A DNA stretch of 64,000 nt from the NCBI GenBank assembly GCA_019787685.1, contig JAHNUO010000019.1, positions 248,001-312,000 of the forward strand. The letters are read 5' to 3'. Numbering within the stretch: position 1 is the stretch's first letter; the number at the start of each line of letters is the position of its first letter. Positions 1 to 13,141 of the stretch are shown here, in pieces. The stretch comes from Chiua virens (taxonomy: Eukaryota; Basidiomycota; Agaricomycetes; Boletales; Boletaceae). The notes beneath the pieces were generated by a model. It ran no database searches, was not told where the DNA came from, and saw only the letters and a program-made list of their open reading frames with translations. The position numbers and the translations under genes are program-made.

Positions 1-2327
1 GCGTCGATGCTGAGGCGTCTTCACATGCTAGTCCCAAGAGCGTTTCCAAAGGGCCGAGTTGCAACGACAATCCACGAGGGTGAGATAACCCAGCTTCAGA
101 TGAATCCGCTCTTGGACTCAACGAAGGCGGGATCCAGGGGATGAGGATGAACTGCGAATCATGCATCTGGGCATGCTCTACAACAGTGTCGGCCCATTCC
201 TCCTGGGGTACGACAGATAACGAGGCGGAAACGGGAATGTTGCTCTGTTCCCCAAACATCTTGAAAACACCAGTCAAGGGGTCGGTATCGATGAGTGCTT
301 CCGTCATAGCAGATTTCATCAGCGTCGATGTGCGCTCTGATAGTTCAATGAGGCGAAGCGCGTTCACGGAAGGGATCGTTGTCGCTGGAGTATACATCGA
401 GTCCTCTGCGGAGGGAGAGCAGACCAGGCTTGTGAGTGCCATGATCCCAGGAATGTGAGTGAACTCGTCAAGCACGACGGTGAATCGACTGGGCCAGGGC
501 TTTTGCGTGACGATCAGGGAAACATCGCTGTTGGATTGCGCTTTCTCAAATTCATTCGTGGATGACACGCTGGTTACGCCTGTGTCGGATGCGGGCGTAC
601 GGTGCTTGGGTGGATAAATGAAATTGACGAGGGGTGTTGTCATGAACCCTAAGATCAACGCTGCGAAGACGAACATGGAAAACACTTGTCGCGTGAGAAT
701 TCCCGCGGACAGACCGACATTCAAGATAATGACCCCTAGCAATCTACGAGAATGTCAACGTTAAGAGGTGACGAACAAGCTTTCCAGTGAACATACCCCT
801 TGCAACTCATTAGAGAACCGACAGCAGTCGCTTCACGCCAGCTGCAACCAAGCAATTTCATTGAAAGTGTGCAGCCAGCAAATTTACCAACAAAATCTAA
901 AGCCACGATAACAAAGAGGAATGCCCATGCAGTTCCTGAGTGACGTTAATAACGCCGACATTTCGTGAAACAGATACGCACTAGAATTAATCAACCCCAG
1001 ATCTGTGTTGAGTCCAGAAGTCGTGAAATACTAGGACGGTAGGACCCCTCAGAAAGGGGAAAGCAGGATGAGGCTCGAGTTCCCAACACTTACAAGAGGA
1101 AGGAATAAGGTATCAACAATATCTTCTAGCCTTTCCACGAAGGCAATGGATACACCGCCCTCACGGGGAACAATGATGCCTGCCACGAATGCACCTGCGG
1201 GGAAATCATAACGAATGAATACATAGCATGTCGAGATTGATTGACATTAACATACCGAAAATAGCATTCACGCCCACAATGTCCATGAAGAAAGCAGACC
1301 CCCAAAGGACGAGCATCACCACCGCTATGTAGAACATGGTAGGGCCACGAACAGTGCTTCTCGTTTTCCTTGCTAGCCGAAGCAACGCCCATCTGGTCGG
1401 GAAAAGGAGGAATAGAGTGTATGCCATGCACGTAAGGAATGTCCACAATGCAGTCAGATTCGAAGCCGAATTTACGAATGCGATGGCCAACGCCAGAAGA
1501 GACCAGCTGATCGCATCATTCGCAACAGCTGCAGACAACACGATGCCGCCGACGGTCGTGTCACGTAGTTTGAGTGTGGAGAGGATACGGCAGAGGACAG
1601 GGAGGGCAGTAACCGAATACGACATAGCAATAAACATCATTAAATAGTTGAAGTTCGTAGTCGACCTGATGAAATTGTGGTATATCGGAACGGATATAGC
1701 GCACCCGATGCCAAACGAAGGTAGTATGGCTCCGAGAGAAACCATGACCGACGAGCGCACATTGCGTTGGATGATGTTCCAGTCGATTTCAAGGCCAATG
1801 ATAAAGAGGAAAAGACACAGTCCGATTTTGGCAGTGAGAGTAAGGCATGGAAGCGAATCTGTGGGAAAGATGTGGTTCGTAAACTCAGGAATCTGGCCAA
1901 ATACACTAGGTCCTTGAGTCAAGGATGAGAATGCCATGCGAACCAATGGGCATGGCAACCAATTTACCTAGTAAGATACCGCCCAGGATATGAGCAATGA
2001 TGCGGGGTTGTTTGAACCTTCTCAGAATTGAAGACAACAGCTGGGCCATCGTCATGATGATACCTGTCAATGCATGAATTCCAACAAGAAAAATGCATAA
2101 ACACAAATGGCTGAATCACAAAGTTGAATAGTCCATAATGTCAATGGGTCCGCAGCATTGTACCGACTTGGGTTACCGTCATTCATGAGACCACCCTGAA
2201 AGAGCAAAATAATGAGCGTTTCGCTCAATACTTGGAGAGCATCCCGCACACTCACCTGGCCCGCCATGTCTCTCGAGCGGATGTGTAAAACATCGAGAGG
2301 TACACCCCACGAGAGGTCGTTCATCAT
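1..2327 (-). CDS. KHA1: K+/H+ antiporter, CPA2 family (KHA1-like), 3' end outside window
   Basis: Monovalent cation/proton exchanger of an internal membrane in yeast; here the 3' part is cut by the window edge. The start (ATG at 2325-2327, or the adjacent one) opens a 23-residue exon. After an intron the family's GGLMNDGNPSRYN-ADPLTLW segment follows, then MAQLLSSILRRFKQPRIIAH and GGILLGPSVFG, the usual first membrane helices. Further exons give IGLCLFLFIIGLEID, AVANDAISW, VNAIFG-AFVAGIIVPREGG and YFTTSGLNTDLGLINS, all typical of the Na_H_Exchanger domain. A long hydrophilic tail runs to the left edge, as in KHA1 proteins. At least seven introns of 45-65 nt can be placed, for example 1913-1967 between GGILLG and PSVFG, and every junction restores frame. 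No disruption is visible. Family assignment is firm; ion preference is not testable here. Confidence 0.9.
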
Positions 2328-3779
2328 TGCAAGTTTGAGTGGAATGAATGATTGTGGCAGCTCTTTATTCTGCGGGGCAAATGACGCATGCTTTCATGTA
2401 AACCCGGAAAGAAATTTTTGAAAATTCTACACCCTTCAAATGGCAACAAACAGACGCGAGAGAGAAATTCCATTCAAACCCGCCTATTATTGGCAAATTT
2501 AATGTCCGTCTTAAGGCGCTCATACAGCTTGGCTGACTCGGGACATTGTGGTGAACCAGTGTCTTCTAGTGAGAAACTTTGTACGCGAGGAAGAAATATG
2601 ACTTCGGAAATCGTGGATATGATAAATAGATGACACTGGAAACGGCAGGACCTACTTGTCTTGAGGCGTTCAATTTGATCATGAGAATATGGAAGTGTCC
2701 CAACTCAGGGACTGCTTCACGGATGTCTTGCAGGGGCCACCAGAACCTCGACGCGTATGTGTCGGATCACATTTCATGTTACAAGCGTCAAAATCTATAA
2801 AACCTTTTAAAAAAAATGGATCCACCCGCAAGACGATCCACCCGAAGATGCATGACAGTCAGCCCGCGGTAGTATAAATGCACAGGACCTACCAGTCGTC
2901 CACACTACACGTGTTCTCCCAACGTGCACACGCCGATGTGCGTGGTTCTCGCCTCTTTTCCAACCGCCAGATCATCAATTCATTCCGACATGCGGTAGCT
3001 TGGTAGGCGTATATGATTCCGTAGTGTTCGGGGCGTCTGCCAGGCATCGCATTCTCAATGCACGCTGAATTTGCTATGCGAACTGAGGAAGTCCCACGCA
3101 ATGCAGGCTGCCCAGAATATATGTCTCGATCATGTGAATAGTATAGCCGCGAGCCCTGCACGACAGCAAGATGATGTCTGTTCCGGACTCGCCGCTGCAG
3201 AAGGTAGTTGGCATGATACATGTGCATGTCACGCGTCACGCGAACATTATATTGTCAAATAAAGACAAATATCTGTTGGCCACGATGATAGCTTCAACTT
3301 GAAGTGAAGCAGCAGTATTTCTTCACCGCCGCCGATCCAGATCTGATCATAAGCTCAGGTTAAAGTGAGAAAAGTTTTATCCAGAATCTACTTTGGGGTC
3401 GCATCGGTCAGTGTATCTCAGCCTTGTTATTTCCACTTGTTTGATTTATTTACCTGTGTAACGTTGGATCTGTTCATCGCTACGTCGGCACGATTTTTAG
3501 CAAGGATCTTCATGTGCATCGTATCCTCCATCCATACTGGCATCCTGTCATCATCGTAGATAAACATCTGCGTTGTCATCCCGCCTCTCCTTGCCCTTCC
3601 TCCTCCACTTTCCTGTCATCAAATGCATCATTTCATCCGATCCCGTCCACCTGCCATGTTATGCATCCTACTGTTATAGGAACTGACGCAGGAGGGTAAT
3701 CCGAGAAATCACAGCGGCATCCGTTATAATTTACCCTTCATCTCCATGTCCCTGAACTTTCCAGGTGTGGTTCACCGAG
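2328..3779. other. Intergenic region, no gene recognised
   Basis: This is the space between two minus-strand genes, so it should hold the antiporter promoter near 2330-2700. Only short unconvincing open frames occur on either strand. No repeat, RNA gene or mobile-element end was recognised. Confidence 0.5.
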
Positions 3780-6053
3780 TTAAACGTTGGCACCACCTCG
3801 CGAAAGCGTCGTGATACACTGGTTTGTAACATCTGATATCATGATATAAACGCTGTTCTCTAATATGCGATGGTGCTGCTCACCAGAAAGCCAATCTGTA
3901 AGTAGCTTGTCGGATTTCACGTCCCTACTTAGGATTGACATGGTCTCTAGAAGAGACCGTGTTGCGTCAGCTATACCGTTTTCAGCGTACAGGACTTCCT
4001 CTTGAAGCTTCCGTTCATGCGCGCAAAGCGTCCGGACGAGGCCATCAGCCTTGTGTTGGGAGTTGGCGAGCTCGGTACGAAGTTCACGTATCGTTTCCTC
4101 GAGACACGCCATTTTTTTGGCTAATGAACATCGATGTAAAAAGTTTGGTTAGGGTAGCACAAGTCACGATCATGAGCGCACCTGAATTCACTGCCTGCGT
4201 GTGAAAGTCTGCACGTAGTGAGTCGATGGTCTCGTTCAAGCTAGTCTCTTCCCGTGTCGTCATGCATCGGGAATCGGCGAGACCATCGCGGAGCTCCTGG
4301 ATGGTTTGCTCGAGACACACCTTTTGCTCGTCTGGCATGTATAGGCCACGGAAATTAGTAGGCGGTAGAGCCAGGTATAATAGTAAACGCACGAGAATCT
4401 GTTTCCTGTGTGTGCAGGATTGCGCGCAGTGAACTGATGATCTCATCCAGACTATCTTGCTCCTCATTTGCTGTCCGCTGCCAGTCTGCGAGTTCATGGC
4501 GAAGTTCTTGAACGGTGTTCTCCAGAGTTGATATCTGTTCAGCTGACGGATGTGGGTACGAAGAAATATAAGATAAGGCAACCCCGTGAGTCGGCCACGG
4601 TAAGAACGCACTAGATGTTGTCTCCCGCGTGTGCAAGTCTGCGCGCAGTGACTCAATCGTCTCATTAAGACTATCCTTTTCCAGATTGGCCATCCGCTTG
4701 GAGCTCGCGAGTTCATCGCGAAGTTGCTGTATGGTTTTCTCGAGATCCGCTATTTTCTCGGCTGATAGGTAGGTATCACCGAGAGACCGGTCAGAGCACC
4801 GTAAGTCACAAGACGCTGAACGCACATGAAATTCGATTGCTCTATATGCAGGTCTTTGCCCAATAGCTTGACTGTGTCGTCCATGCTTATCCGTCTCCTG
4901 AGGAGCGATACCTTCGGCGTCAGCGCCAAGCGCGTTGGCGAGTTCTTGACCGGATGCTTCAAGAGCGACTGTTTCTCCCATAGATGTGTCAGAAACCGGA
5001 AAAATGGATGGTAAATAAAAATCACCGGAATGCTCGTCTGGTGCACCCGTGCTTCCGATTTCTGTCTGCTATAATCAAGTACACGCTCAAGTCAGAAACC
5101 CATCTCGTGGAGTTTCGAGATTGCTATACTCACTTCATCATCGTGGAAGTAGCTAGCGGGGAGGATATCCAGGAGGTTCCACAAGCCGATCCTCTCGCCT
5201 CCACAGGCAACGAGGTGGTGGTTGTTGGCTGAGACAGCTGCGGAAGCAGACAGTGCCAGTAGTGCTCAATGAGAGGACCGATTCGCTCAAGCGTTGTGGT
5301 ATTCCAGAACGAGATTGAACTTCCGCTCGAAGCCACGAGAAACCTGCTGTTGCTGGCGGCGCTGATGCACCTTGGCATCCTATCGTGAATGGCCCATTTC
5401 GAAAGCGTTTCCCCACGGGATACGTCCAGACAGTGAATGTTTCTGTCGCGTGAGAGGATAAAAAGCCGATCACTACTGCTAATCCAAGCGACGGATCCGT
5501 TAAAGGATGAGCTAGCTTCGACTGCAGAGTTGACGAGGACTCGGACGCGGTGCCAGCCCTGACTGTCACTGGCATATATTCGGACAGTGTGCGGCGTTGC
5601 AGTGGCAAGGAGCCGTCCGTCTGGTGAAAACTTGACCGTGTTCACTGGGTAGCAATGCTGCAACATTGGACTGAGTAAGCTCCTGCCGTGGGGGAGTGCC
5701 CAGATTCCGGCCATAGTGTCGTTCGATCCAGTCGCGATCTTCGTCCCATCGGGCGAAACGTCCACCGCGATCACCCTCGCGGTATGTGCACGGAACTCCA
5801 ACACGCTTTCGTGCCCAGCCGTGCCCCATACCGTCACTTGGCCCGTCTCAGTCCCACAGACGACCCACAGGCCGTCGTGTGACGCTGCGACGCTCCAAAC
5901 ATAGTTTCCCGCATCCATTGGTGTGCCGATCTTCCCACCGTCTTCCACCGCCCAACGTTGGACCGTTCGCTCCAAGCCACCACCTACTATGGACTTGCCA
6001 TCCCTGCCGAGGAACGCGACGGAATAGATGCTATTTTTACCGATGATCTCCAT
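3780..6053 (-). CDS. WD40 protein with exon-encoded coiled-coil repeats; C-terminus truncated relative to its neighbour
   Basis: A likely cytosolic scaffold or sensor. The start at 6053 opens WD40 repeats (NSIYSVAFLGRDGKSIVGG, VIAVDVSPDGTKIATGSND, NTVKFSPDGRLLATA, SISFWNTTTLERIGPLI) down to an intron near 5150. Then come five coiled-coil modules of about 50 residues, each on its own exon with a phase-1 boundary (for example IADLEKTIQQLRDELASSKR, ISTLENTVQELRHELADWQ, CLEQTIQELRDGLADS, ACLEETIRELRTELANS). The last exon ends at SRGGANV. The same exon in the 6737-11207 gene leads on into TPR and HET, so this copy has lost that half. Two one-base frameshifts are inferred: near 5262 (the WD40 end resumes as AVSANNHHLVACGGERIGLW) and near 4894 in the first coiled-coil module. 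Family is clear; function and integrity are uncertain. Confidence 0.75.
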
Positions 6054-6736
6054 CAGTCTGTGGTCGTTCGATGTTAGGTTCGTTCTTGTAACCGATCTCG
6101 AGACTCGGAAAGGGTTGGTTTTCCGTCCAACTAGTACCCAACCCTGCGTTTAATCAATATCCGTCATGCCACCCACAGTGACCTACTAACCATTCGTCGG
6201 CCAGAGGCGTAGTAATGAAAACATCTTCAACTAGGTATCAAACGAAGGGATGAATTCGAGGGTGTTGTGCCACTTCCTGTGTTGCACTGTCGCCATACAC
6301 ATAACACGTGTTTGGGGTGCCGTGCACGTATGCACACCTCGTGTTCACTATGAAGTCACAGCATGGTCGCCGGCGAGTTCTCATTGGAAGCTGATCTGGA
6401 TGCGCAGTGGGTAGCAGATCTAGAATCGTACCACATAATCGCCATGATGGCCGCAAGTTACTCGGTGCTGCGGCTTCGTCCATTCTTCAATAGAACGCAG
6501 GCCATGAGCATTCTTAGATAGCACAGTGTCGCATTGTATCAGAAATGGGCATCGTTACCAGGAAATAGAGCGTTCGTGTCCAAGAAAACAATTCAGGTGG
6601 CAATGCAACAGCCTGAAATTTCCAATTTAAAGGCGCATGTATACGACGTCATGATCAAGTTTATCCATCAATGTCCCATGAATGCGTTATCTAGAGATAA
6701 GAATAAGACTATACCAATAAATGGATTCTTCCTCGA
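6054..6736. other. Intergenic spacer
   Basis: This lies between the 3' end of the HET gene and the start of the next WD40 gene and should include the promoter of the latter. I recognise no coding sequence; the minus-strand open frame at 6238-6483 has no family features. Confidence 0.5.
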
Positions 6737-9700
6737 CTACTGTACTTCGATCGTACGGACATTATCCACCAGCTCCGTCAACGATGTCTCCTCGCGAACC
6801 CGAACCAGGATCAACGTATCCGCCGCGACCCGTCTGTACTCAACCCGTGACACCGCCTCAAACAAGAGCGCTCCAAACGGTTGTCTCAGACGAGCGACAA
6901 ACCGGAGCGCCTGTGTCGTCTTGTCGAGCTCAGCTGCACCCTCTGCGAATTCCTGGTCGAGGAGAGGACGAATCCATGGGTGGACGAGGTAGAGATCCTT
7001 CATTTTCGACAGGTCGTTCGACGTCTTGATCTCCACGTCCCCAAGCGTGGATGTTGTCGCACGATATACGCGTAAATTTGATTTGGGAGCGTCCGAGTCG
7101 TGGGCAAGTTCAGTGAGTCGAAAGACGACGCCGGGAAGTCGTAATCGGCTCGCAGCAAGATATGGAGAAGAAAGGTCGCAGAGCCGATCATATAGCGTCG
7201 TCGCGAGCGTGAGATCAGGTAGGAATGTGCGTAGTGCCTCCACTAGCCGATTCATCTCGGTTGTCTCGATGGGTTGCGGAACGTGTGGCGGAATGAGTGG
7301 GTTGTATACACTGAGGTCCGTGGGTAGACAGCTATTATAGCTGCCCGCACGCCCAGTCCACGCGAGGATCGTAACGTCACCAGAACCAGTTAGGATGTGT
7401 TCCAGAAGCCGTCCTATTGCACGGTTACCCTCCCCGTATATGACCGGGATGGCGGCATTGAAGATGCCGAGCAGTGAATATGCAATATCTTCCATAAGTG
7501 TTGTGTACCGTGTCGAAGCCATGTAGAGTTTCTCGCGCACCCTGTCGAGACCGGGTCGAAGCACTGCTAACTCCTGTGCTGAAACGTGTGACACCTGTTC
7601 CATCTCCGTAAGGATAACGGGTGACTCTTTATGGTTGGACAATGTCAATCCGAGGTATGGCTTCCAGTCCTCCGTGTAGAACTGGACAGTCTCGGCCGCC
7701 ACGTATTCTTGATACGTCCACGCGCGAGGTGTTCCATATGCTCTCCCGGAGACCACCTGGTTCCCATGACTCCGACGAGACACCTCGAAGGTAGATGAGT
7801 GTGAGGGCCGAGTTGCGGTACCACGTAAACATCGCGACCAAAGATTCTTGCAACACTACCGTGTTGACTTTATCCACACAGCATGTGTCACTCCATGCCC
7901 ATCGGAAACCGAGTGATCGCACGAGCGAGCAAAACGTCTTTAACTTGGCGTTCGCACGAGATACTTCTAGCTCGTAAATCGTGGTATGCTCAACCTTCTG
8001 AAGTAGAGGTTCTCCGTCTTCCCACTTGTGCGAGAACATGACGTAACGATAGAACTCCTTGACCGGCACTCCAGATGCGTGCTTGGTCGAGCTCTTTAGT
8101 CATAGAGGACACAAGTTCGTAGTAGATTGGGAGTGTTTCGAACATTTCTGCTTGCTGATTCTTATCGCAGAGACGGCCAGTTGTGGTGTCGACGAGTATC
8201 CGTGGCATGAGACGGATTGTATTGGCAACAATGTGCCGAATGTTTGGTCTAGAATCGACATACTGATGTCGAAGTTCTATCTAAGATGTTAATCGATGTC
8301 ACAGTGGGGCGGCATCCTTGATGTCAAAGAAACGACGCACCCTGAATGTCTTTGTCAGGAGACTCCCTAAGCTTTTGAAGCATCACGTCGAACGCTTCCA
8401 CGGCTTCAGGCGTGTCTTCCCGCTCCATGCAAGGTGGCGTATCTCATTTCATGGCTCCGATGAGATGACGGTTCGAGCTTGATAGCCTGTGAGTTATTGT
8501 CAAATACGGTGCAATTATATGTGAAGTACAGTAATACCTCATCAGCATCGTTCAACGCCTCTTCCCACAAGCTCAGTAATATGTATGCTTTGCTTCGCTT
8601 GAGGAGGATCTCCACAGAATCCACAGGATGGAGTGACAATCGGGTGGAGAAGAGTTCCACACCTTCGTCATAATTCTGAGAGTCTATTGCGGCATCACCG
8701 AGTTCCTCTAACCGTACCACGCATCGTCGTTGAAAATCTGCCACGGACACTCAGAAAAAGGCTAGGCGTGTTAATCGCCCGGTGACTCACCAAGTGCCCA
8801 TTGCGTTTGCTCGCTAGAAACGTCTACTTTCCCCGATGACTCATCATGCATCTGCCGGAAACACGCAATTGCTTCCTTGACGCGACCGTTACTTTCCAGA
8901 GCTTCGCAAATTGCACGGTGGATGAAAAACGAGGGGAGATTGAACTGAGTTCGGAGTAATGTCGAGTTCAGCTTTCATGAATTCATGAAACTTATGTTAC
9001 CTTGTTGGCGACGGAGAATGCCTTGTCTGTTGAGGTATGAAGTACCACAGTGCTCGCCCATTTGGTCAACATATCATTTGGATTCGAAGGACCGAGAGAC
9101 AGTGCAGCGGAATAGGCCTGCCAGTGTCTCATCATGTTTCCCAGCGGCGGACGCTTCGTCACCGATTTTCCCCAGTGACGTAACGCATACATCAATGAAC
9201 TCTGGTCGAAGAATTGGTTACTTTAATTCACTCGTAATGGACGAGACTCACTGGGAAGCCAATCCATAAATAACTTGTCTGCTTCTGCACCCTCGTTGAC
9301 AGCGCGCGTGATCTCGAGAAAAGACAATGCGGCCTCAAGGATGCGACCCTTACCGTACAAGGCTTCACATTGAAGTTTCTTTTCATGAGCATGAAGTATC
9401 CAGATGAGACTACCAACTTTACGACGGAGTCAATGATAGACATGAACAACGACCAGGATGAGAATAAACGCACCAGGACTCGTTTCCTGCGTTTGAAAGT
9501 GAGTACGTAGAGACCTGATGGTGCCGTTCAGGCGATCCCTGGCATGCTTTCCCAAACGTTGAGAGTCAGAAAGTTGGACACGGAGGTCTTGGACGGTTTT
9601 TTCGAGATCAGCTACTTTTCGCTCTAACGGATATGGGTGGTAAAAGATTAGTCCGAGATGGACATGTAATCGTGTCAAATGAACACACCTGATAGTTTCT

Positions 9701-11207
9701 GTGCGTGAAGGTCTACGTGCGGCGGCCTATCAGCGCTGGTGGCGTTTAGTCTATCCGTTACCTCTTTGGCGATGCTCTCAGAGTCAGCAAGCTGGATCCG
9801 GAGTTCGTGAACGATTTTCTCGAGATGACTTATTTTTTGCTCTGATAGAGATAAGTAGCAGAATATTAGTCGGAGAAGCGCGGATCATGGCAGTAGCAAA
9901 CACACCCGAATTCGCCTCTTGCGTGCGGAGGTCCTCGCGCAGAGAGTTGACAGTGTTGTTTAGGTTATCCTTCTCTCGAATGGCTGCATACTTGAAGTTG
10001 GCTAATTCGCTGCGTAGCTGCGTGGCAGCTTTCCCGAAATTCACCATTTCGCCTGACAGAGACGGAGATCAGAAAAGTGAATCAAGGGTTCGGCGAACGC
10101 ACTTGAATTCACTCCGCGGCGTGTGATAGGGATCCGATTCTTGTTTTCGTGACGATCGACTCCATCCGTTGAGTTTGTGCGCTGAAATTCCATCTGTAGT
10201 AATCGACAAAATGGTTTGTGATCAGACGTCAACCATATCGATCCAGTTTCTGATTTTCGTGCACTTACATTGTTAAAATAGACAGAAGGAATGATATCGT
10301 ACAGACCCCAGAAAATCATTTTCCCGGATCCAGCGGCCACGAGGGTGTAGTTGGCTGAGATATCCATGGACATGGAGTCCATGGGAGTGATGAGAGATCC
10401 TATTTGCTTCTGGGTGGTAATGTCCCAGAACGAAATCAAAAAATCCCCGGATGCTGCCACGAACTTCCCATTCTTTGCCAGCGCGATGCAGTCGGGACGA
10501 GTGCTGGTGTGAATGGGCCATCTAGAGAGGCATGACCAGGTCGATACGTCGAAACAATGGATGTTACCGTCGTGAGACAAAACAAAGAGGTGTCTGCTAT
10601 CAGTAGTCCAGGCAAGCGACTTGTTGTCTAACGCGCGGACTCGGATTGGGAGCTCGGCAAGGAGGCGACCATCCCGACTATCATGGATGCGGAAAGAGTC
10701 GCATTGCGTGGTGGCGGTGGCGAGCAAGCGCCCATCTGGTGAAAACTTGGCAGTAACCACGCTGCCTGTATGATGGAATGGACCAAGCAGTCGCGAGCCA
10801 GTTGAGAGGGACCAGACACTGGCGGTTGCACCACTCGACCCAGTCGCAATCTTTGTCCCATCTGGTGAGACGTCCACTGCATACACCGTTTGGCTGTGTC
10901 CCCTGAACTCGATGACTTTTTCCAGGCTCTCCGCATTCCAAACTATCACTTGCCCAGTATATGTCCCACCTACCACCCATTTGCCATCCTGCGATGTTGC
11001 AGTGCTCACAACCATACTTTTCGCATCGGTTGAGGTTCCTACAACCTGTCCGTCCTCCAATGCCCAACGATGAACTTTGCTCGCGTTGTCGCCGCACACG
11101 AAATGCTTTCCATCCGCGAGGAATGTGATGGACCACATCTCGTCTAGGTACATCGACTTCGATCGGTTTGGCATCTCTTTTCGCAAGGATGGTGGAGAAA
11201 GAGACAT
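6737..11207 (-). pseudogene. WD40 - coiled coil - TPR - HET-domain fusion gene, interrupted by single-base frameshifts
   Basis: A candidate NLR-like allorecognition protein; HET domains trigger incompatibility cell death in fungi. The order from 11207 is: WD40 repeats to about 10275; three phase-1 coiled-coil exon modules (about 10047-9480); an exon with HEKKLQCEALYGKGRILEA; TPR helices (AYSAALSLGPSNPNDMLTKWA; FQRRCVVRLEELGDAAIDSQ); then an exon reading IQ-ELRHQYVDSRP that passes in frame into MPRILVDTTTGRLCDK, the usual lead-in to HET. The HET core is YVMFSHKWEDGEPLLQKVE, RWAWSDTCCVDK, RAWTYQEYVAAETVQFYTED and MEDIAYSLLGIFNAAIPVIY. One-base shifts are inferred near 9118 and 8410 (TPR), 8065 and 7729 (HET). 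At 7729 removing one T restores NT-RAWTYQEY. No nonsense substitution is seen, so assembly indels are an alternative. The joining of the two halves rests on that exon reading. Confidence 0.75.
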
Positions 11208-13141
11208 TTTTGTTTGATTCTTTTTCGTGTTCTAGTCAGCATCGCACCTTTCAGTGAACTTGCTTTTGGTACCTTTTCCGACCGTTGTTACTTGCTTCTT
11301 ATCACCGTTGCGATACGTGGGTCCGCTTTCCGCCTGGTTCAACACTGCGTATTCATTAACATTTTTTCCATACTGTCATGTCACCTACTCACCATTCTTG
11401 GGCATTGAGTACGACAGAACTTCCCTGTGAAACTTGCGACTTGTGTACGCACTATCTCCCAGTCCTCAGCGCTTATCCTCATCATTCATACCTGCCACAT
11501 TCTCAGATCCGAGTCGTGTCCGTCGCCACGGTCACCTGCGCGTCCGAATCGGCCCCCAAAAATACAGCCCCAGGCACCAAGTTATGTCCGTAAACTCTAT
11601 CGCAATCGAGGACAATGACGAAGCTTTTGTTTATGGAACTGACGTACGTATTCCTGCTTGCTCTTGAAATCATCTAGGCTGACTCGTCGCGCTAGCTAAC
11701 TTACTTGGCAACCTGGGCCTAAGGTTGCAGGCTTATTTGGCCGATTCGATGGCTGTTGCTATCTTGCATCTTTCTCTCACGTCGGACACCGTCTGTGTGT
11801 GCTTCCAGAATCACCATATGCATCGTCTGGACGATACTTATGCACCACATGCTACATACCCCTTTTCTTCCTTCTATTCATGAATATGAACCCACTATTA
11901 ATACCTACTAGTATATGACTGTGACTCTCTTAGAAGGTCGGCAGACATTATAGGTCGGTGTGGGTGAAAGATCCTGACCTACATAAATTCAGCTAGAGGG
12001 AATGAGGTAACGTCTCCCACTGCCTGCCAGTCGCCAGGTCTCTCTTTGAGATGGTTTGCGCACTCAAAATCTTTCCAGAATTGACGTAAAGGATCAATTA
12101 GGCTTGCTCACGAGGCAAGGAGGTTGTTCCAAATACTCCGAGTCAGACTCCTGGTTCACTGACATTGGTTGGATTTGGAGTCTGTGAGTGGTTCTTGGAT
12201 GAATAGCTCGGGGAATCACATCTCTGTGTCAGGTTCTTGAGGAAGTTGCTTGTCCGACTACGATTCGAGATTGCGTTGCAGAAGTGCTCGGAGTCTAGTC
12301 CCGCCTGGTGGCACCCAATATCATAGATTCCCGGTGGCGCATGGCCAACACCAGCTGCATGTTGCAAGTATTCCTCAACGAAGAGAGCTAATGGCGGACG
12401 ATGTTCCGACGAATCACGATGCAGCTCAATCTTTGACTCCGCGAGAAGTGGGTCGGGAGAAGCGGGTCGGGTCAGAAGTGGACACGTGCTCCGAGGCCAT
12501 TTTGGCCCGATTATGCCAGAAATTCGGTTTTCTTGCTTTTTTGACGACCATGCTCGCCAGCATTGTACCTTGGACCTTCAATAGATTATTGCGTCACGGA
12601 AGAACCTGCGGGACCCGGTTGGTCCCTATTATTTAACAGATGTGTGGTATTGGTCCACTTCAGTGTCCAAACAACTACGTAATCTAAAGTAAGCCGACAG
12701 CCATGTGACCTTTTGGCACAGCCACAGAACAGTTGGCGGTCGCCGCTTCGATGGTTTTCGAAACCCCACGTCCACCCCCGCAAAAAGACCAAAGCTTATC
12801 AAGCTGGCTGGACAGGCCATAGTCTATGCGATTTTTTCTCCAAAAATATGGTGTCTAGGTTTGGTCGTTAATTTCTCCGAGTCTGGTAAGATACACTTCA
12901 AACTTGAACATTTGAATACTGTACCACAACTGACAATGTGCCATCGGGAGGGGGTATCATGAAAAGAAAATATTCGTGCACTCTTACATAAAATTCTTTC
13001 AGCGCGGATTCTTCTATGAAATAACCTTTTATTTCCAATATAGTGCCGCGCGGATCGTCTCTGTACTCGCGTGTTTAAATTGCTGTCCCTAGTCCTTCAA
13101 GTTGTGCGCCTTATTTTTTTACTCCCGAAACCAAGCCTCGG
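11208..13141. other. Divergent intergenic region, no gene recognised
   Basis: The region separates two divergently transcribed genes (WD40-HET to the left, helicase to the right), so both promoters should lie here. Open frames such as 12250-12636 (+) carry no domain I recognise. No terminal repeats were found. Confidence 0.45.

Noticed and set aside
8208..8208. Independent HET gene starting at ATG 8206-8208
   Set aside because: The upstream reading ELRHQYVDSRPNIRHIVANT is open in the same frame and joins the TPR exon by a normal intron, so the ATG is probably internal.
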